From positions 124,001 to 188,000 of the forward strand of contig NZ_LPUT01000028.1 in assembly GCF_001563475.1 (NCBI RefSeq): DNA of 64,000 nt. The letters run 5' to 3'. The DNA comes from Sporosarcina sp. HYO08. GTDB lineage: Bacteria; Bacillota; Bacilli; Bacillales_A; Planococcaceae. Below, one piece after another: positions 47,569 through 56,998 of the stretch; position 1 is the stretch's first letter; each line of letters opens with the position of its first letter. The notes beneath the pieces are model-generated. The model saw only the letters and a program-made list of their open reading frames with translations. It made no database searches and was not told the origin of the DNA. The position numbers and the translations under genes are program-made.

Positions 47569-48645
47569 ATGAAAGTCCTTTTGAGGGTCAGTGTATTACT
47601 TCTAATCGTTCTTATCATTATTTACTATATGGAGAATCGCGTAAAAGAAAACAAGCCGCTTGAATCACCGGTTCAGCATGGCACTGCTCTTCCTGTTCCG
47701 GATATGGGAGAAAGTAATGGCGGAGAGAGAACTGCTCGCCCGGAGAAAGGCTTATCGACTTGGGTTGGAAAAAGTGCAGAAAGTCTTTCCAAGGAGATCG
47801 GAAAACCGAATCGGATAGAGCCGTCAGAATTTGATTATGACTGGTGGATTTATACAAATATACCGAAAATGATGGTTGGCGTAAAAGATGGAAAGATTAA
47901 TCAAGTTTACAGTGCTGATTATGCGGCAATGGTTGAGCCGTTTGAAATTGGTCAAAGTGTAGAAGATATTTATCGTTTTACGATCGTAGAATCAGAAATC
48001 AATGTTGAAATCGATGGAAGTGTGTACACTTTTACGCTGAATAGTGAGGATAGGAAAAACCGTTTACTCATTGCGTATGAAAATCTATATGCCCATCTTT
48101 ATATCGATGATGAAGATGGAGAGCTGGAGGCGATTCGTTTTATCGATCCTGTGACACTTGTCATCCACCAGCCGTATGATATGACATATATGGGGGAAAT
48201 CATTACATTTATTCGTCCATCCTCAACTGTTCAATTAGAAGTTGACCGAGCGATGGAACGGCAAATATTTGAATTGACGAACGTATATAGAGAAAAACAT
48301 GGATTTGCTAAGTTGAAAAAAAATGATCAACTGGAGTTGATCGCGAGAGCACATAGTAAGGATATGGCTCTAGAAAATTACTTCTCTCATGAATCACCAG
48401 TAGCTGGCAACCTGGCTGATCGATTGAAAGAAGTGGCGGTAGAGCAAAAGAAAGCCGGAGAAAATATTGCTTTCAACTATATTGATGCGATTGATGCAGT
48501 TCATGGCTGGCATAATTCTCCGGCACATCGGAGTGTCTTACTCGATAAAAATTTTACGCATTTGGGAACGGGTGCTTACGGACATTATTACACACAAGTT
48601 TTTGTTCGGATGAACGCTGCCGAAAAGAATAACCAAAAGAAATAA
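47569..48645 (+). CDS. ylbC: YlbC-like membrane-anchored CAP/SCP-domain protein
   Basis: 358 residues from the ATG at 47569. One N-terminal hydrophobic anchor (about 4-20), a linker, a CAP-associated domain (about 70-215) and a C-terminal CAP domain (about 235-350) with HSKDMALENYFSHESP, AGENIAFNY and HNSPAHRSVLL, the usual His/Glu positions. It would sit outside the cell. YlbC proteins are of unknown function; related CAP proteins such as YkwD are sporulation-linked. A second ATG at 47551 is possible. Confidence 0.82.
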   Translation: MKVLLRVSVLLLIVLIIIYYMENRVKENKPLESPVQHGTALPVPDMGESNGGERTARPEKGLSTWVGKSAESLSKEIGKPNRIEPSEFDYDWWIYTNIPKMMVGVKDGKINQVYSADYAAMVEPFEIGQSVEDIYRFTIVESEINVEIDGSVYTFTLNSEDRKNRLLIAYENLYAHLYIDDEDGELEAIRFIDPVTLVIHQPYDMTYMGEIITFIRPSSTVQLEVDRAMERQIFELTNVYREKHGFAKLKKNDQLELIARAHSKDMALENYFSHESPVAGNLADRLKEVAVEQKKAGENIAFNYIDAIDAVHGWHNSPAHRSVLLDKNFTHLGTGAYGHYYTQVFVRMNAAEKNNQKK

Positions 48646-48647
48646 GG

Positions 48648-49379
48648 CTATGGTAAAATCCAAGTTCCTTTTTCTGTCCCCGCGATTCCTCTAATATATA
48701 GGGGAATCGCTTTTTTAGAAGCAAATTTCGCGGCGCGTATTTGAATGATCGGTCGATCACAATTTAATAGGGGCATAAATTGATCCATTTTTAGGACATC
48801 TAACTTCACACTATTAGCAACTTTATGTGGGTCACTTGTCATTACGCCCGGAACATCTTTGAAAAATTCAACGTGAGAGGCTTCCAACGCAGCTGCAAGT
48901 GCAATCGCTGTTAAATCGCTTCCGCCTCTTCCAAGCGTCATTACTTGACCTGACTGATTCATTCCTTGAAATCCAGGGATAATTAAGCAATTGGTTTTCT
49001 TCAGTGTACGATTTATTGCTGTCGGATCAATTCGGTCGATTGTTCCATCCCCAAATTCTCCTTCTACTAAAATACCTGTTTTATATCCGTGAAGAACGGT
49101 ATTTGAAACGCCTTCCCTTTTCAGTTCCGCCGAAAGGACTGCTGCCGCAATCAGTTCTCCGCAAGAAGCGGCAAGGTCACTTGCTTCTTTTGAATAGGAA
49201 AAAGCATCCGTAACACGTAAGAGGCTATCGGTTGAGTAAGGATTGCCGTATCGTCCAATTGCAGAAACGACAACTACGACAACTCCATACTTGTCTAGTC
49301 CATCTTTAATATGGGCTATGCATTTCAATCTTGTTTGTTCATCGCCCATGGCGACACCACCAAACTTTTGGATGATCAT
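48648..49379 (-). CDS. Short aspartate kinase lacking ACT domains
   Basis: 243 residues, against 400-450 for usual aspartokinases. The amino-acid-kinase core is complete: KFGG (about 5-8), a SAIGRYGNPYSTDSLL substrate loop, LGRGGSDLTA (about 150-160) and FKDVPGVMTSDP (about 174-186). It ends where the regulatory ACT domains should begin, so feedback inhibition by lysine or threonine is not expected. It makes aspartyl phosphate, the first step to diaminopimelate, dipicolinate, lysine, threonine and methionine. Divergent from a MurE-type ligase across 112 bp with mother-cell-like promoter boxes. ATG 49379 is preferred over an in-frame TTG at 49391. Confidence 0.82.
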   Translation of the reverse strand: MIIQKFGGVAMGDEQTRLKCIAHIKDGLDKYGVVVVVVSAIGRYGNPYSTDSLLRVTDAFSYSKEASDLAASCGELIAAAVLSAELKREGVSNTVLHGYKTGILVEGEFGDGTIDRIDPTAINRTLKKTNCLIIPGFQGMNQSGQVMTLGRGGSDLTAIALAAALEASHVEFFKDVPGVMTSDPHKVANSVKLDVLKMDQFMPLLNCDRPIIQIRAAKFASKKAIPLYIRGIAGTEKGTWILP

Positions 49380-49400
49380 ACGGATTCCCAACTTTCTTCG

Positions 49401-49437
49401 TGACGTTTAACGCATTTTTTTCATACGATAAAGTATG
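49401..49437. promoter_or_regulatory. Divergent sporulation-type promoters between aspartokinase and MurE-like genes
   Basis: CATAC GATAAA GTATG (49422-49437) is an inverted repeat that gives a -10 on each strand. On + it reads CATACGATA, fitting the sigma-K -10 CATAnnnTA, with AC exactly 17 bp upstream (49403-49404). On - it reads CATACTTTA, seven of eight to the sigma-E -10 CATACAnT, with GAATATA 12 bp upstream as a possible -35. No sigma-A promoter is seen in this gap. Confidence 0.5.
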
Positions 49438-49491
49438 TTTCGCTCTCAATATATTCGTCAGAAGTTAAAATGTTCGGGAAGGGGGAAAGAG

Positions 49492-50925
49492 ATGTTATTT
49501 TTACCTGAGCTCTTGAAAGATTGGCCTTGTACAGTTTTCGGGGGAGAGTTTAGGATTAATGTGAATGGAGTGTCAGAATGCTCTTCCAGGGTGCAAGAAG
49601 GCTTTATCTTTGTTGCAAGAAAAGGGGGACGAATGGATGGTTTGGAACATATAAAGGAAGCGATTGAAAATGGGGCAGTGGCAATCGTCGTCGATCGTGC
49701 TACATTGCAAGTGGATTCCATAAATGTTCCAATCATTCAAGTGCCGAACTGCCAAAAATTTCTTGCATATGCCAGTGCGCAATTTGCCAATAATCCTTCC
49801 AAACGGTTAACAATGATCGCTGTAACAGGGACGAATGGTAAAACAACTGTCACGCATCTTATTGGACAGTTGCTTCAAAAATTAGGGATTCAAGCAGCTG
49901 TAATTGGCACGACAGGCTGCTGGATTGATGGCGTGAAGGTGGAAGCGGATATCCCCGAGATGACGTCATTGCCAGCGGAGTTTTTACATCCTTTACTCGC
50001 AACATGTGAGCAGCGCGGTGTGAGCCATATCATTTTGGAAGCATCATCTATAGGGCTTGCTTCTGGTCGATTAGATGCATGTGACCTAGATATTGGGATT
50101 CTATTAAACATTGGGCTCGATCATTACGAAGAGCATGGGGGAAAACAAGCGTATATTGAGGCGAAAAAGCAGCTGATTTCAATGGTCAATACAATGATTG
50201 TGAATGAGGAAGATCCGTTATGCATGCAAATGATAGAAGGTGCCACAGTTCCGATTACCTATTTTGGTGAGCATAAGATTGCCGACAAAATAGCACCAAA
50301 TTTAAACATTCCTTTTCCGGGTTATTATAATCGTTTGAACTTATTTGCGGCGATGAGTGCACTCATTTTGCTTGGCTATCGAATTGAAGAGCTTATTCCA
50401 CATATAGCATCGTTAAGGCTTCCAGAAGGACGTTTACAGCGTTTAGAGCGCGACGGGGTCACTGTTTATATTGACTATGCACATACGCCGGATGCACTTC
50501 AGGCTGTACTTCAAACGTTATGTGGTGTTTGTTATGGGAAGCTTATTACAGTTTTTGGCTGCGGCGGGGAGCGAGATAAAGGGAAACGCAAAGAAATGGG
50601 CGAACTGGCTGTGTATTATTCTTCAAATGTATTCGTAACTTCAGATAATCCAAGAAATGAGGATCCTTCAGCAATTATTGCTGATATTTTAGTTGGATTT
50701 GGTGGTGATTGCTCTGCGATTGAAGTTGTACCCAATCGGAAGAATGCCATTCGACAAGCGATTTTTAGTGCAGCGCCGGGAGATATTGTGCTGATTGCAG
50801 GGAAGGGGCATGAAAAAACACAGCATACTGCAGAAGGAATTTTTCCGTTTTCTGATTTTGACGAAGCAAAGCAGGCATTGACGGAAAAAACATATATTGA
50901 CATTAAAGATTTAAATAAGGGATAA
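49492..50925 (+). CDS. MurE-type UDP-MurNAc-tripeptide ligase, diaminopimelate signature (probable second MurE)
   Basis: 477 residues from the ATG at 49492, after AAGGGGGAAAGAG. Mur ligase with ATP loop AVTGTNGKTT (about 112-121), the carbamylated-Lys region and a C-terminal domain with TSDNPRNEDPSA (about 385-396) and AGKGHEKTQ. DNPR plus GKGHE is the substrate pocket of meso-diaminopimelate-adding MurE; lysine-adding enzymes have other residues in place of Arg. The usual murE belongs to the mraZ-ftsL-pbp cluster that normally follows bshC, just beyond this window. Divergent from the short aspartokinase. I infer a role in spore-cortex precursor synthesis. Confidence 0.82.
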   Translation: MLFLPELLKDWPCTVFGGEFRINVNGVSECSSRVQEGFIFVARKGGRMDGLEHIKEAIENGAVAIVVDRATLQVDSINVPIIQVPNCQKFLAYASAQFANNPSKRLTMIAVTGTNGKTTVTHLIGQLLQKLGIQAAVIGTTGCWIDGVKVEADIPEMTSLPAEFLHPLLATCEQRGVSHIILEASSIGLASGRLDACDLDIGILLNIGLDHYEEHGGKQAYIEAKKQLISMVNTMIVNEEDPLCMQMIEGATVPITYFGEHKIADKIAPNLNIPFPGYYNRLNLFAAMSALILLGYRIEELIPHIASLRLPEGRLQRLERDGVTVYIDYAHTPDALQAVLQTLCGVCYGKLITVFGCGGERDKGKRKEMGELAVYYSSNVFVTSDNPRNEDPSAIIADILVGFGGDCSAIEVVPNRKNAIRQAIFSAAPGDIVLIAGKGHEKTQHTAEGIFPFSDFDEAKQALTEKTYIDIKDLNKG

Positions 50926-50991
50926 ATGGAAAGGTGCATCCCAACCATTCAATCTGTTATGATAGAAAGTGATGGGAGGGATCACTGTATA

Positions 50992-51432
50992 ATGATGACC
51001 GATGAATGGATTACCATCATTGAAAAAGCAGAAGAGTTAACCGATATGTTGCTGTTGTCAGAAGCTGCGGCGGAATATCGTCAATCATATAACACTGTCT
51101 ATTCGAATAAAGAATTGACTAATCATATCCGTACGTTTACTACTATGAAAGAACGTTATGAAGAAGTACAGCGATTCGGAAGGTATCACCCGGATTACCA
51201 GACTGTCATGAAAAACATTCGCGTACAAAAAAGAGAACTTGATCTCAACGAGAAAGTTGCAGCGTTAAGATTAGCAGAAAATGATTTACAAGAACTTTTT
51301 GATGAAATTAGCCTGCTAATCGGAAAATCTGTATCGGATTCAGTAAAAGTACCTACGGGCAATTCATTTTTCTCAAGTTCTTCCTGTGGCAGTGGATGCG
51401 GTTCGGGCGGAAGTTGTTCCTGTTCGGCCTAG
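50992..51432 (+). CDS. ricF: RicF (YlbF), subunit of the Fe-S RicAFT complex
   Basis: 146 residues from ATG 50992 (GGGAGGG upstream; frame open back to 50926 without a ribosome site). Helical core with [35 protein letters not shown]-type YlbF signature and a Cys-rich tail [13 protein letters not shown] that helps hold [4Fe-4S] clusters. With RicA and RicT it assists RNase Y-dependent mRNA maturation and promotes competence, sporulation and biofilm in B. subtilis. Confidence 0.93.
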   Translation: MMTDEWITIIEKAEELTDMLLLSEAAAEYRQSYNTVYSNKELTNHIRTFTTMKERYEEVQRFGRYHPDYQTVMKNIRVQKRELDLNEKVAALRLAENDLQELFDEISLLIGKSVSDSVKVPTGNSFFSSSSCGSGCGSGGSCSCSA

Positions 51433-51440
51433 TAATTCAA

Positions 51441-51495
51441 AAAAGGTTGCATGCCTGTCTTTTATGACATGCTATGTAACCTTTTCTTTTTGCTT
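51441..51495 (+). terminator. ricF terminator/attenuator
   Basis: AAAAGGTTGCATGCC..GTC and GAC..GCTATGTAACCTTTT pair over about 17 bp, then a T-rich tail. Confidence 0.8.
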
Positions 51496-51589
51496 CATGA
51501 ATTCCATAATGACAGAAGTTTGGCTATACGTGGTTGCAGGTCATTTCGCTCATGTGGTATTGTATGTGGTAGGAAAAGAGGGGAATGCA

Positions 51590-51862
51590 ATGGTTGATCG
51601 ACAAGGAATTATTATTTATCTTCATCATTTAAAACAAGCAAAATCATTTCGTAAATACGGTCACGTGCACTATATATCCCGCAGAATGAAGTACATTGTC
51701 CTTTATTGCAACCAGGAAGATGTAGACATTACGATGCAAAAAATTGAGCGGCTTCCATCTGTGAAAAAAGTATTACCGTCGTATCGACCATTTGTGAAAA
51801 CAGAATATGAAAATGCAAAACCAGATAAAGCAAAAGAATATGATTACAAAACAGGTCTTTGA
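51590..51862 (+). CDS. ylbG: UPF0298 protein YlbG
   Basis: 90 residues from the ATG at 51590 after AGAGGGG; frame open far upstream but that part overlaps ricF and a terminator. [38 protein letters not shown] is the UPF0298 signature. Small cytoplasmic protein, unknown function, next to ylbF in Bacillales. Confidence 0.92.
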   Translation: MVDRQGIIIYLHHLKQAKSFRKYGHVHYISRRMKYIVLYCNQEDVDITMQKIERLPSVKKVLPSYRPFVKTEYENAKPDKAKEYDYKTGL

Positions 51863-51887
51863 TTCACTTTAAAGTAGCCGCGTTCCA

Positions 51888-52280
51888 TTACTGGAGCGGC
51901 GGCAATAAGTGATTTAGACGAAGGATTCCGGTTACGTATTGATAAAAAAGTTCTCGATCAGAGAATTCTGAAGAGTTTTTTAGTTCGATGTAAATAGGAG
52001 TCGTGCCCAATTGCTCGGCTGCTTCTTCGAATAATCGTCTTCTTTTTGATTTTATATCGTCTGTTTGAATGATGCCTTCACGACAGACATAGATCGGCAT
52101 AAAATTACTTACGGTTGCCGGTTTAAAGGCAGCGGCAAGCGTTAGAGCATGTCCATTTGTTACTGGAGCGGCGAAAATAAATGCATGATGAAGCCGGGCT
52201 GCATTTGTTTTCATTAGTTCGCATAATTCGTAAACGTCGCCGTAGCCTTCGCCAAGTTCGATGAAACGTTGATGAAGCAT
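51888..52280 (-). CDS. DUF7147-like conserved protein, unknown function
   Basis: 130 residues, ribosome site AAAGGAAG. Begins MLHQRFIELGEGYGDVYELCELMKTN and has a HHAFIFAAP strand and a KRRRLFEEAAEQLG helix. Similar proteins are sometimes labelled methylthioribose kinase, but no kinase motif is visible and the protein is far too short. It lies between ylbG and rsmD on the opposite strand. Confidence 0.65.
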   Translation of the reverse strand: MLHQRFIELGEGYGDVYELCELMKTNAARLHHAFIFAAPVTNGHALTLAAAFKPATVSNFMPIYVCREGIIQTDDIKSKRRRLFEEAAEQLGTTPIYIELKNSSEFSDRELFYQYVTGILRLNHLLPPLQ

Positions 52281-52427
52281 ATGGAAATACTTCCTTTCTT
52301 TTACAGTATAAGTAGGTGAATTGGGTATTTGTCTATCGAGACAACCTAGATCATATCATAAATTGTTTCTTCATTCCTTCTATAATAATAAGTAGGTGTA
52401 ATTAATGACACTAAAGGTGGTGAATCG

Positions 52428-53480
<1,053 letters not shown>

Positions 53481-53482
<2 letters not shown>

Positions 53483-53530
53483 TAATGGTTATGATGAATG
53501 GAACACTTCATCATAACCATTATTATTTTA
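53481..53530. terminator. Bidirectional coaD/ylbJ terminator
   Basis: Perfect 18-bp inverted repeat 53481-53498 / 53507-53524 (AATAATGGTTATGATGAA) with an 8-base loop, between convergent genes. Confidence 0.92.
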
Positions 53531-53531
53531 G

Positions 53532-54419
53532 TTAATAAATAAAATACAATAGTAACGGAACGAGAGCAATGCTCCACATGCGCCCGAAAATATAGGGCAT
53601 AATAGAAATATTGGCAGATTTGGCGATCACAAACACTTGCATATGAATACTAAGACCATTTAACGATACGATTGCTGCGATGAGATAAGGATAAATAAAA
53701 AAGCTTGAAAAATGATCAGTTGCAGATTGGACGCCAGAAGTCATTTCAAAAATGGCTAAGGTAATTGTCTTTGTGATCCCCATGTCAAATGAAAATGCAG
53801 AAGTTGCAACGGTTGTTAGAACATTCCCAAGCGATGAAAAAAAAATGACCGTTGTTGCAACAAGAACAATGACCGAAGAACTCTCTTTTAGCGCATCTAA
53901 TAGCGGCATACTTTTCTTAGCGGGCTCCAATTTTACATCTGTAGGCCCAGAGTCATTACTTGTAAAAAGAAATAGCAGCGTAATAAGGAAAAATAAGATG
54001 TTTGCTAAATGAATCGCAATTAATAATTTCCAACCGGCGCTTGTGCTATTAAATAGTTCGGTTCCGATAAAACCGATGATGAACATTGGTCCTGGTGCAT
54101 GGCAAGCAGCTAGAAGGAGACTGCTTTGTTTCCTTGTCAACTCCCCATTTTTCATCATTTGTGTAACAGTTACGGCACCAACTGGAAACCCTCCAAAAGA
54201 GCCTAGAACATACGCTTTTAAATACTTTTTCCATTTTCTTTCCCTTTTTTGCGAGGTTGGCATTTTCAATAACCATTGTGTCAAAATAATGTATGGGAGC
54301 AAGTATGGAAGCAGCGCATTGATAAACAGGTACGCTCCCGTTTCCGCTCCATCATGTGCGATGCCAGGATACAAAATAAATAAAATAATAAGCGCCCAAA
54401 TAATTGAAATGTTTACCAT
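53532..54419 (-). CDS. ylbJ: YlbJ-family sporulation/nucleoside-gate membrane protein (short form)
   Basis: 295 residues, shorter than the roughly 400 of B. subtilis YlbJ. About eight hydrophobic helices; LFINALLPYLLPYIILTQWLL, YVLGSFGGFPVGAVTVTQM and HAPGPMFIIGFIGTELF resemble the gate-domain repeats of YlbJ/SpoIIIAE-like nucleoside-recognition proteins. In B. subtilis YlbJ is made in the mother cell and needed for heat-resistant spores. The start ATG has no ribosome site of its own; it overlaps the stop of a 15-codon ORF that does. An in-frame TGA precedes it. Confidence 0.72.
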   Translation of the reverse strand: MVNISIIWALIILFILYPGIAHDGAETGAYLFINALLPYLLPYIILTQWLLKMPTSQKRERKWKKYLKAYVLGSFGGFPVGAVTVTQMMKNGELTRKQSSLLLAACHAPGPMFIIGFIGTELFNSTSAGWKLLIAIHLANILFFLITLLFLFTSNDSGPTDVKLEPAKKSMPLLDALKESSSVIVLVATTVIFFSSLGNVLTTVATSAFSFDMGITKTITLAIFEMTSGVQSATDHFSSFFIYPYLIAAIVSLNGLSIHMQVFVIAKSANISIMPYIFGRMWSIALVPLLLYFIY

Positions 54420-54460
54420 TCAACATAAGCATGTATGTAGTAATCACAAACAAGGTCCAT
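54413..54460 (-). CDS. 15-codon upstream ORF coupled to ylbJ
   Basis: ATG at 54460 is preceded by AAAGGAGTG at ideal distance and codes for MDLVCDYYIHAYVEW; its TAA (54415-54413) overlaps the ylbJ start in ATGGTAA. This would let ribosomes load here and re-start on ylbJ, which lacks its own site. Confidence 0.5.
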   Translation of the reverse strand: MDLVCDYYIHAYVEW

Positions 54461-54611
54461 ACACGACACTCCTTTCACGTTCCAACCGATGAACAAAGGA
54501 TAGTTGGAAGGAGAGATGATTGATCTGAAACTAAAAATGGAAGGAAAAAATCACTGGATTTACTAATATATATGTTATGAAAGTACAGGCTATTAACGGA
54601 GGTATTGTATA

Positions 54612-55658
54612 TTGAGAAAAAAAAGACTTGGACTACTAGGCGTAATAATCGTCCTGCTCGTCTTATTATTCGCTTATCCACTTGATGCCTATATTACAAA
54701 GCCAGGGGGAGCGTATGAATTGTCTCCATTGGTTCAAGTCATTGGCGGAGATAAGGACGATCAAGGAATATTTAGTTTATTAACGATTTCGGTCGCTAAA
54801 GCAACCCCTTTTTTATATTCAGTTGCAAAATTGTCGGATTATCAAAACATATTGCCCGTGCACAAAGTAAGAAGGGTAGGAGAAAACGATAAGGAATACA
54901 ATATTAGGCAGAAAAGGTTAATGTCCGATTCCCAGTTTAATGCGCTTACAGTCGCGTATTCAAAAGTTGGACTTCCGGTTGATATTGGTTTTAATGGTGT
55001 ATTTATATCTGGAATTGTTAGCGGAGGCGCATCTGATGGGCGCTTGGAAGTTGGCGATCTGATTCACGCGGTCGATGGAGCCGAACTTACAGAATCTGGT
55101 CAGTTTTATCACGCGATTGCCGATAGAAAATTAGGAGACGAATTAACGCTTACGGTTGAGCGAAATGATCAGAAGCTTGACGTAGAAATTATTTTAGCGG
55201 AAATTCCAGAAAGCGATGGCCGCGTCGGGCTCGGCATTCAATTTGAAGAAGACCGTACCGTGAAAACAGATCCGGAAGTGCAATTTGATACATCTGAGAT
55301 TGGCGGTCCGTCAGCAGGTTTGATGTTCACGTTAGAAATCATGAATCAGTTGCTTGACGAAGATTTAACAAAAGGATATAAAGTCACTGGTACTGGTGAA
55401 ATGTACGAGGATGGAACAGTCGGCCGGATCGGGGGAGCAGATTTCAAAGTTGTTGCAGCGGATCGAAAAGGTATGGAAATTTTCTTTGCACCTGCAGATG
55501 ATTTACCCGAAGAAGTGCGCCAAGCAAATCCAGGCATTAAGACCAACTACGAGGAAGCAGTTGAAATGGCAGAAAAAATCGGCACAAAGATGAAAATTGT
55601 GCCGGTTGTGACGGTTGACGATGCCATAGCTTATTTGGAAGCATTACAAGAAAAGTAA
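54612..55658 (+). CDS. ylbL: PDZ/Lon-type membrane protease YlbL (SepM-like)
   Basis: 348 residues, TTG start after ACGGAGG. One N-terminal membrane helix (about 7-23), a PDZ domain (about 120-205) and a C-terminal Lon S16 protease domain with the catalytic Ser in GGPSAGLMFTLE (about 234-245) and Lys in the GGADFKVVAADRKG segment. The active site faces outside. SepM-family proteases process peptides at the cell surface; B. subtilis YlbL is linked to the DNA-damage response by cleaving YneA. Its stop abuts the tmcAL stop with no spacer. Confidence 0.9.
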   Translation: MRKKRLGLLGVIIVLLVLLFAYPLDAYITKPGGAYELSPLVQVIGGDKDDQGIFSLLTISVAKATPFLYSVAKLSDYQNILPVHKVRRVGENDKEYNIRQKRLMSDSQFNALTVAYSKVGLPVDIGFNGVFISGIVSGGASDGRLEVGDLIHAVDGAELTESGQFYHAIADRKLGDELTLTVERNDQKLDVEIILAEIPESDGRVGLGIQFEEDRTVKTDPEVQFDTSEIGGPSAGLMFTLEIMNQLLDEDLTKGYKVTGTGEMYEDGTVGRIGGADFKVVAADRKGMEIFFAPADDLPEEVRQANPGIKTNYEEAVEMAEKIGTKMKIVPVVTVDDAIAYLEALQEK

Positions 55659-56873
55659 TTATTGAAGGATAACTGGGTGCATTTGATAATCCATACCCAC
55701 TTTATTCGCTTCGCCAATCCCAAGCATATAAAGATCGGCAGCTTGGGTATCAAAAGTAAAAGAGGGATCCGAAAAAGCGGCAGCCCTGCTAATAATGGGC
55801 AGCTTTAACTCTTTTTTAGTTTCATTTAAATAAGACCGGCCTTTAGGTGTCATGCCTAAAAGTCGTAAATAGGCGGGTTTTTCACTGTTTTTGCGCATAC
55901 TATACGTAAATCCAGTGAAAATATGGGTAAGCATACGTTGAATTCTTGTCCACGTGTAACGTTTTGATTTTACTTCATTCATAAAGCTTTCGAAAGTTTC
56001 ATGGCGAATAGCTGCACGGTAAATTCGATTTTCAATACCTTCCGTGACATCTGCAATTTGGGCAAGTTGTTCTGGCTTGGATCGTAATATGGTGTAACGA
56101 AGTAAAGGGTAAAAAGCATCCCAGCTCCCGAAAGATTTACCCTCGCTTTGCCAGTTGAAGAGCATTTCCACTGTCTTTTGAGGGAGGAAATCTGTTACTT
56201 CATCTAACTGTTCAGATTCAAATAAAACTTTTCTAATGCCTGTCGCACTTGCGATACGATTCCCAACGATTGGCGTATCGTGGTACTGGGCGGTCTTTCG
56301 GGGAATTGTTGCAGCACTCATTTTTGTATTTATTGTTTGCGCTGCCTGCATATAGTGAAAGCCTAAAATATTATTGGGCAGCTTCAAATCTACAACCGTT
56401 TGCGCTTCGACATTCGCTGCATTTAAGATCGTATGGTAAGCTTCATTTAAAGCTTTTGGATAACTCATCCCATTTTGAACAGCTTCTTTGATAGACTGTT
56501 CGTATCGCTCGCTCGTTTCTTCGATGAGACGAAGACTGTTTTCAAAAGGCGCAACTTGCCCATTTTCGCTGCCGAAGCAAAATGCATCACAGCAGAGGGC
56601 ATCTAATAATTCAATCGCTCCCTTTGCGAACACGGGTGCATTTGCCGTCGCGAAAGCATAAGGAAGTTCAAAGATGAGATCTACCCCATGATGGATCGCC
56701 ATACGGGTTCGTGTCCATTTATCGACCAATGCGGGTTCTCCCCGCTGAAGAAAATTGCCGCTCATTATGGCAATGATCACATCGGCACCGGTCGTTCGCT
56801 TTGCTTCCTTCACATGGTGCAAATGCCCATTATGAAATGGATTATATTCCACGACAATTCCAGTTGCTTTCAA
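55659..56873 (-). CDS. tmcAL: tRNA(Met) cytidine acetate ligase TmcAL (YlbM)
   Basis: 404 residues from the TTG at 56873, four bases after AAAGGAGTGAC; frame open back to 56933 but without a ribosome site. Nucleotidyltransferase-like N terminus GIVVEYNPFHNGHLHHV with the HxGH motif, IMSGNFLQRGEPAL and NNILGFHYMQA blocks. It activates acetate with ATP to form N4-acetylcytidine at the elongator tRNA(Met) anticodon. Convergent with ylbL. Confidence 0.9.
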   Translation of the reverse strand: MKATGIVVEYNPFHNGHLHHVKEAKRTTGADVIIAIMSGNFLQRGEPALVDKWTRTRMAIHHGVDLIFELPYAFATANAPVFAKGAIELLDALCCDAFCFGSENGQVAPFENSLRLIEETSERYEQSIKEAVQNGMSYPKALNEAYHTILNAANVEAQTVVDLKLPNNILGFHYMQAAQTINTKMSAATIPRKTAQYHDTPIVGNRIASATGIRKVLFESEQLDEVTDFLPQKTVEMLFNWQSEGKSFGSWDAFYPLLRYTILRSKPEQLAQIADVTEGIENRIYRAAIRHETFESFMNEVKSKRYTWTRIQRMLTHIFTGFTYSMRKNSEKPAYLRLLGMTPKGRSYLNETKKELKLPIISRAAAFSDPSFTFDTQAADLYMLGIGEANKVGMDYQMHPVILQ

Positions 56874-56942
56874 TACCGTCACTCCTTTGATACAATTAGT
56901 TTTAGTATAATGTCCAAGGCGTACAACTGACAAGAAATTATC

Positions 56943-56971
56943 TTGACATCCTTTTTACCGCATTATATAAT
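56943..56971 (+). promoter_or_regulatory. Consensus sigma-A promoter of ylbN-rpmF
   Basis: TTGACA (56943-56948), exactly 17 bp, TATAAT (56966-56971): a perfect match to consensus. Confidence 0.92.
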
Positions 56972-56998
56972 TTACAGTGTTGTCTTGAGGTGATAGAC

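Noticed and set aside
51386-51589. N-terminal extension of ylbG over the ricF end and terminator
   Set aside because: It crosses the ricF terminator; the ATG at 51590 has a good ribosome site and gives the family length.
51888-52280. Methylthioribose kinase, a label sometimes given to this family
   Set aside because: The protein has 130 residues and no kinase motifs.
52338-52355. Third copy of the conserved-loop hairpin repeat
   Set aside because: Only ten bases of arm sequence match and the diagnostic loop is missing.
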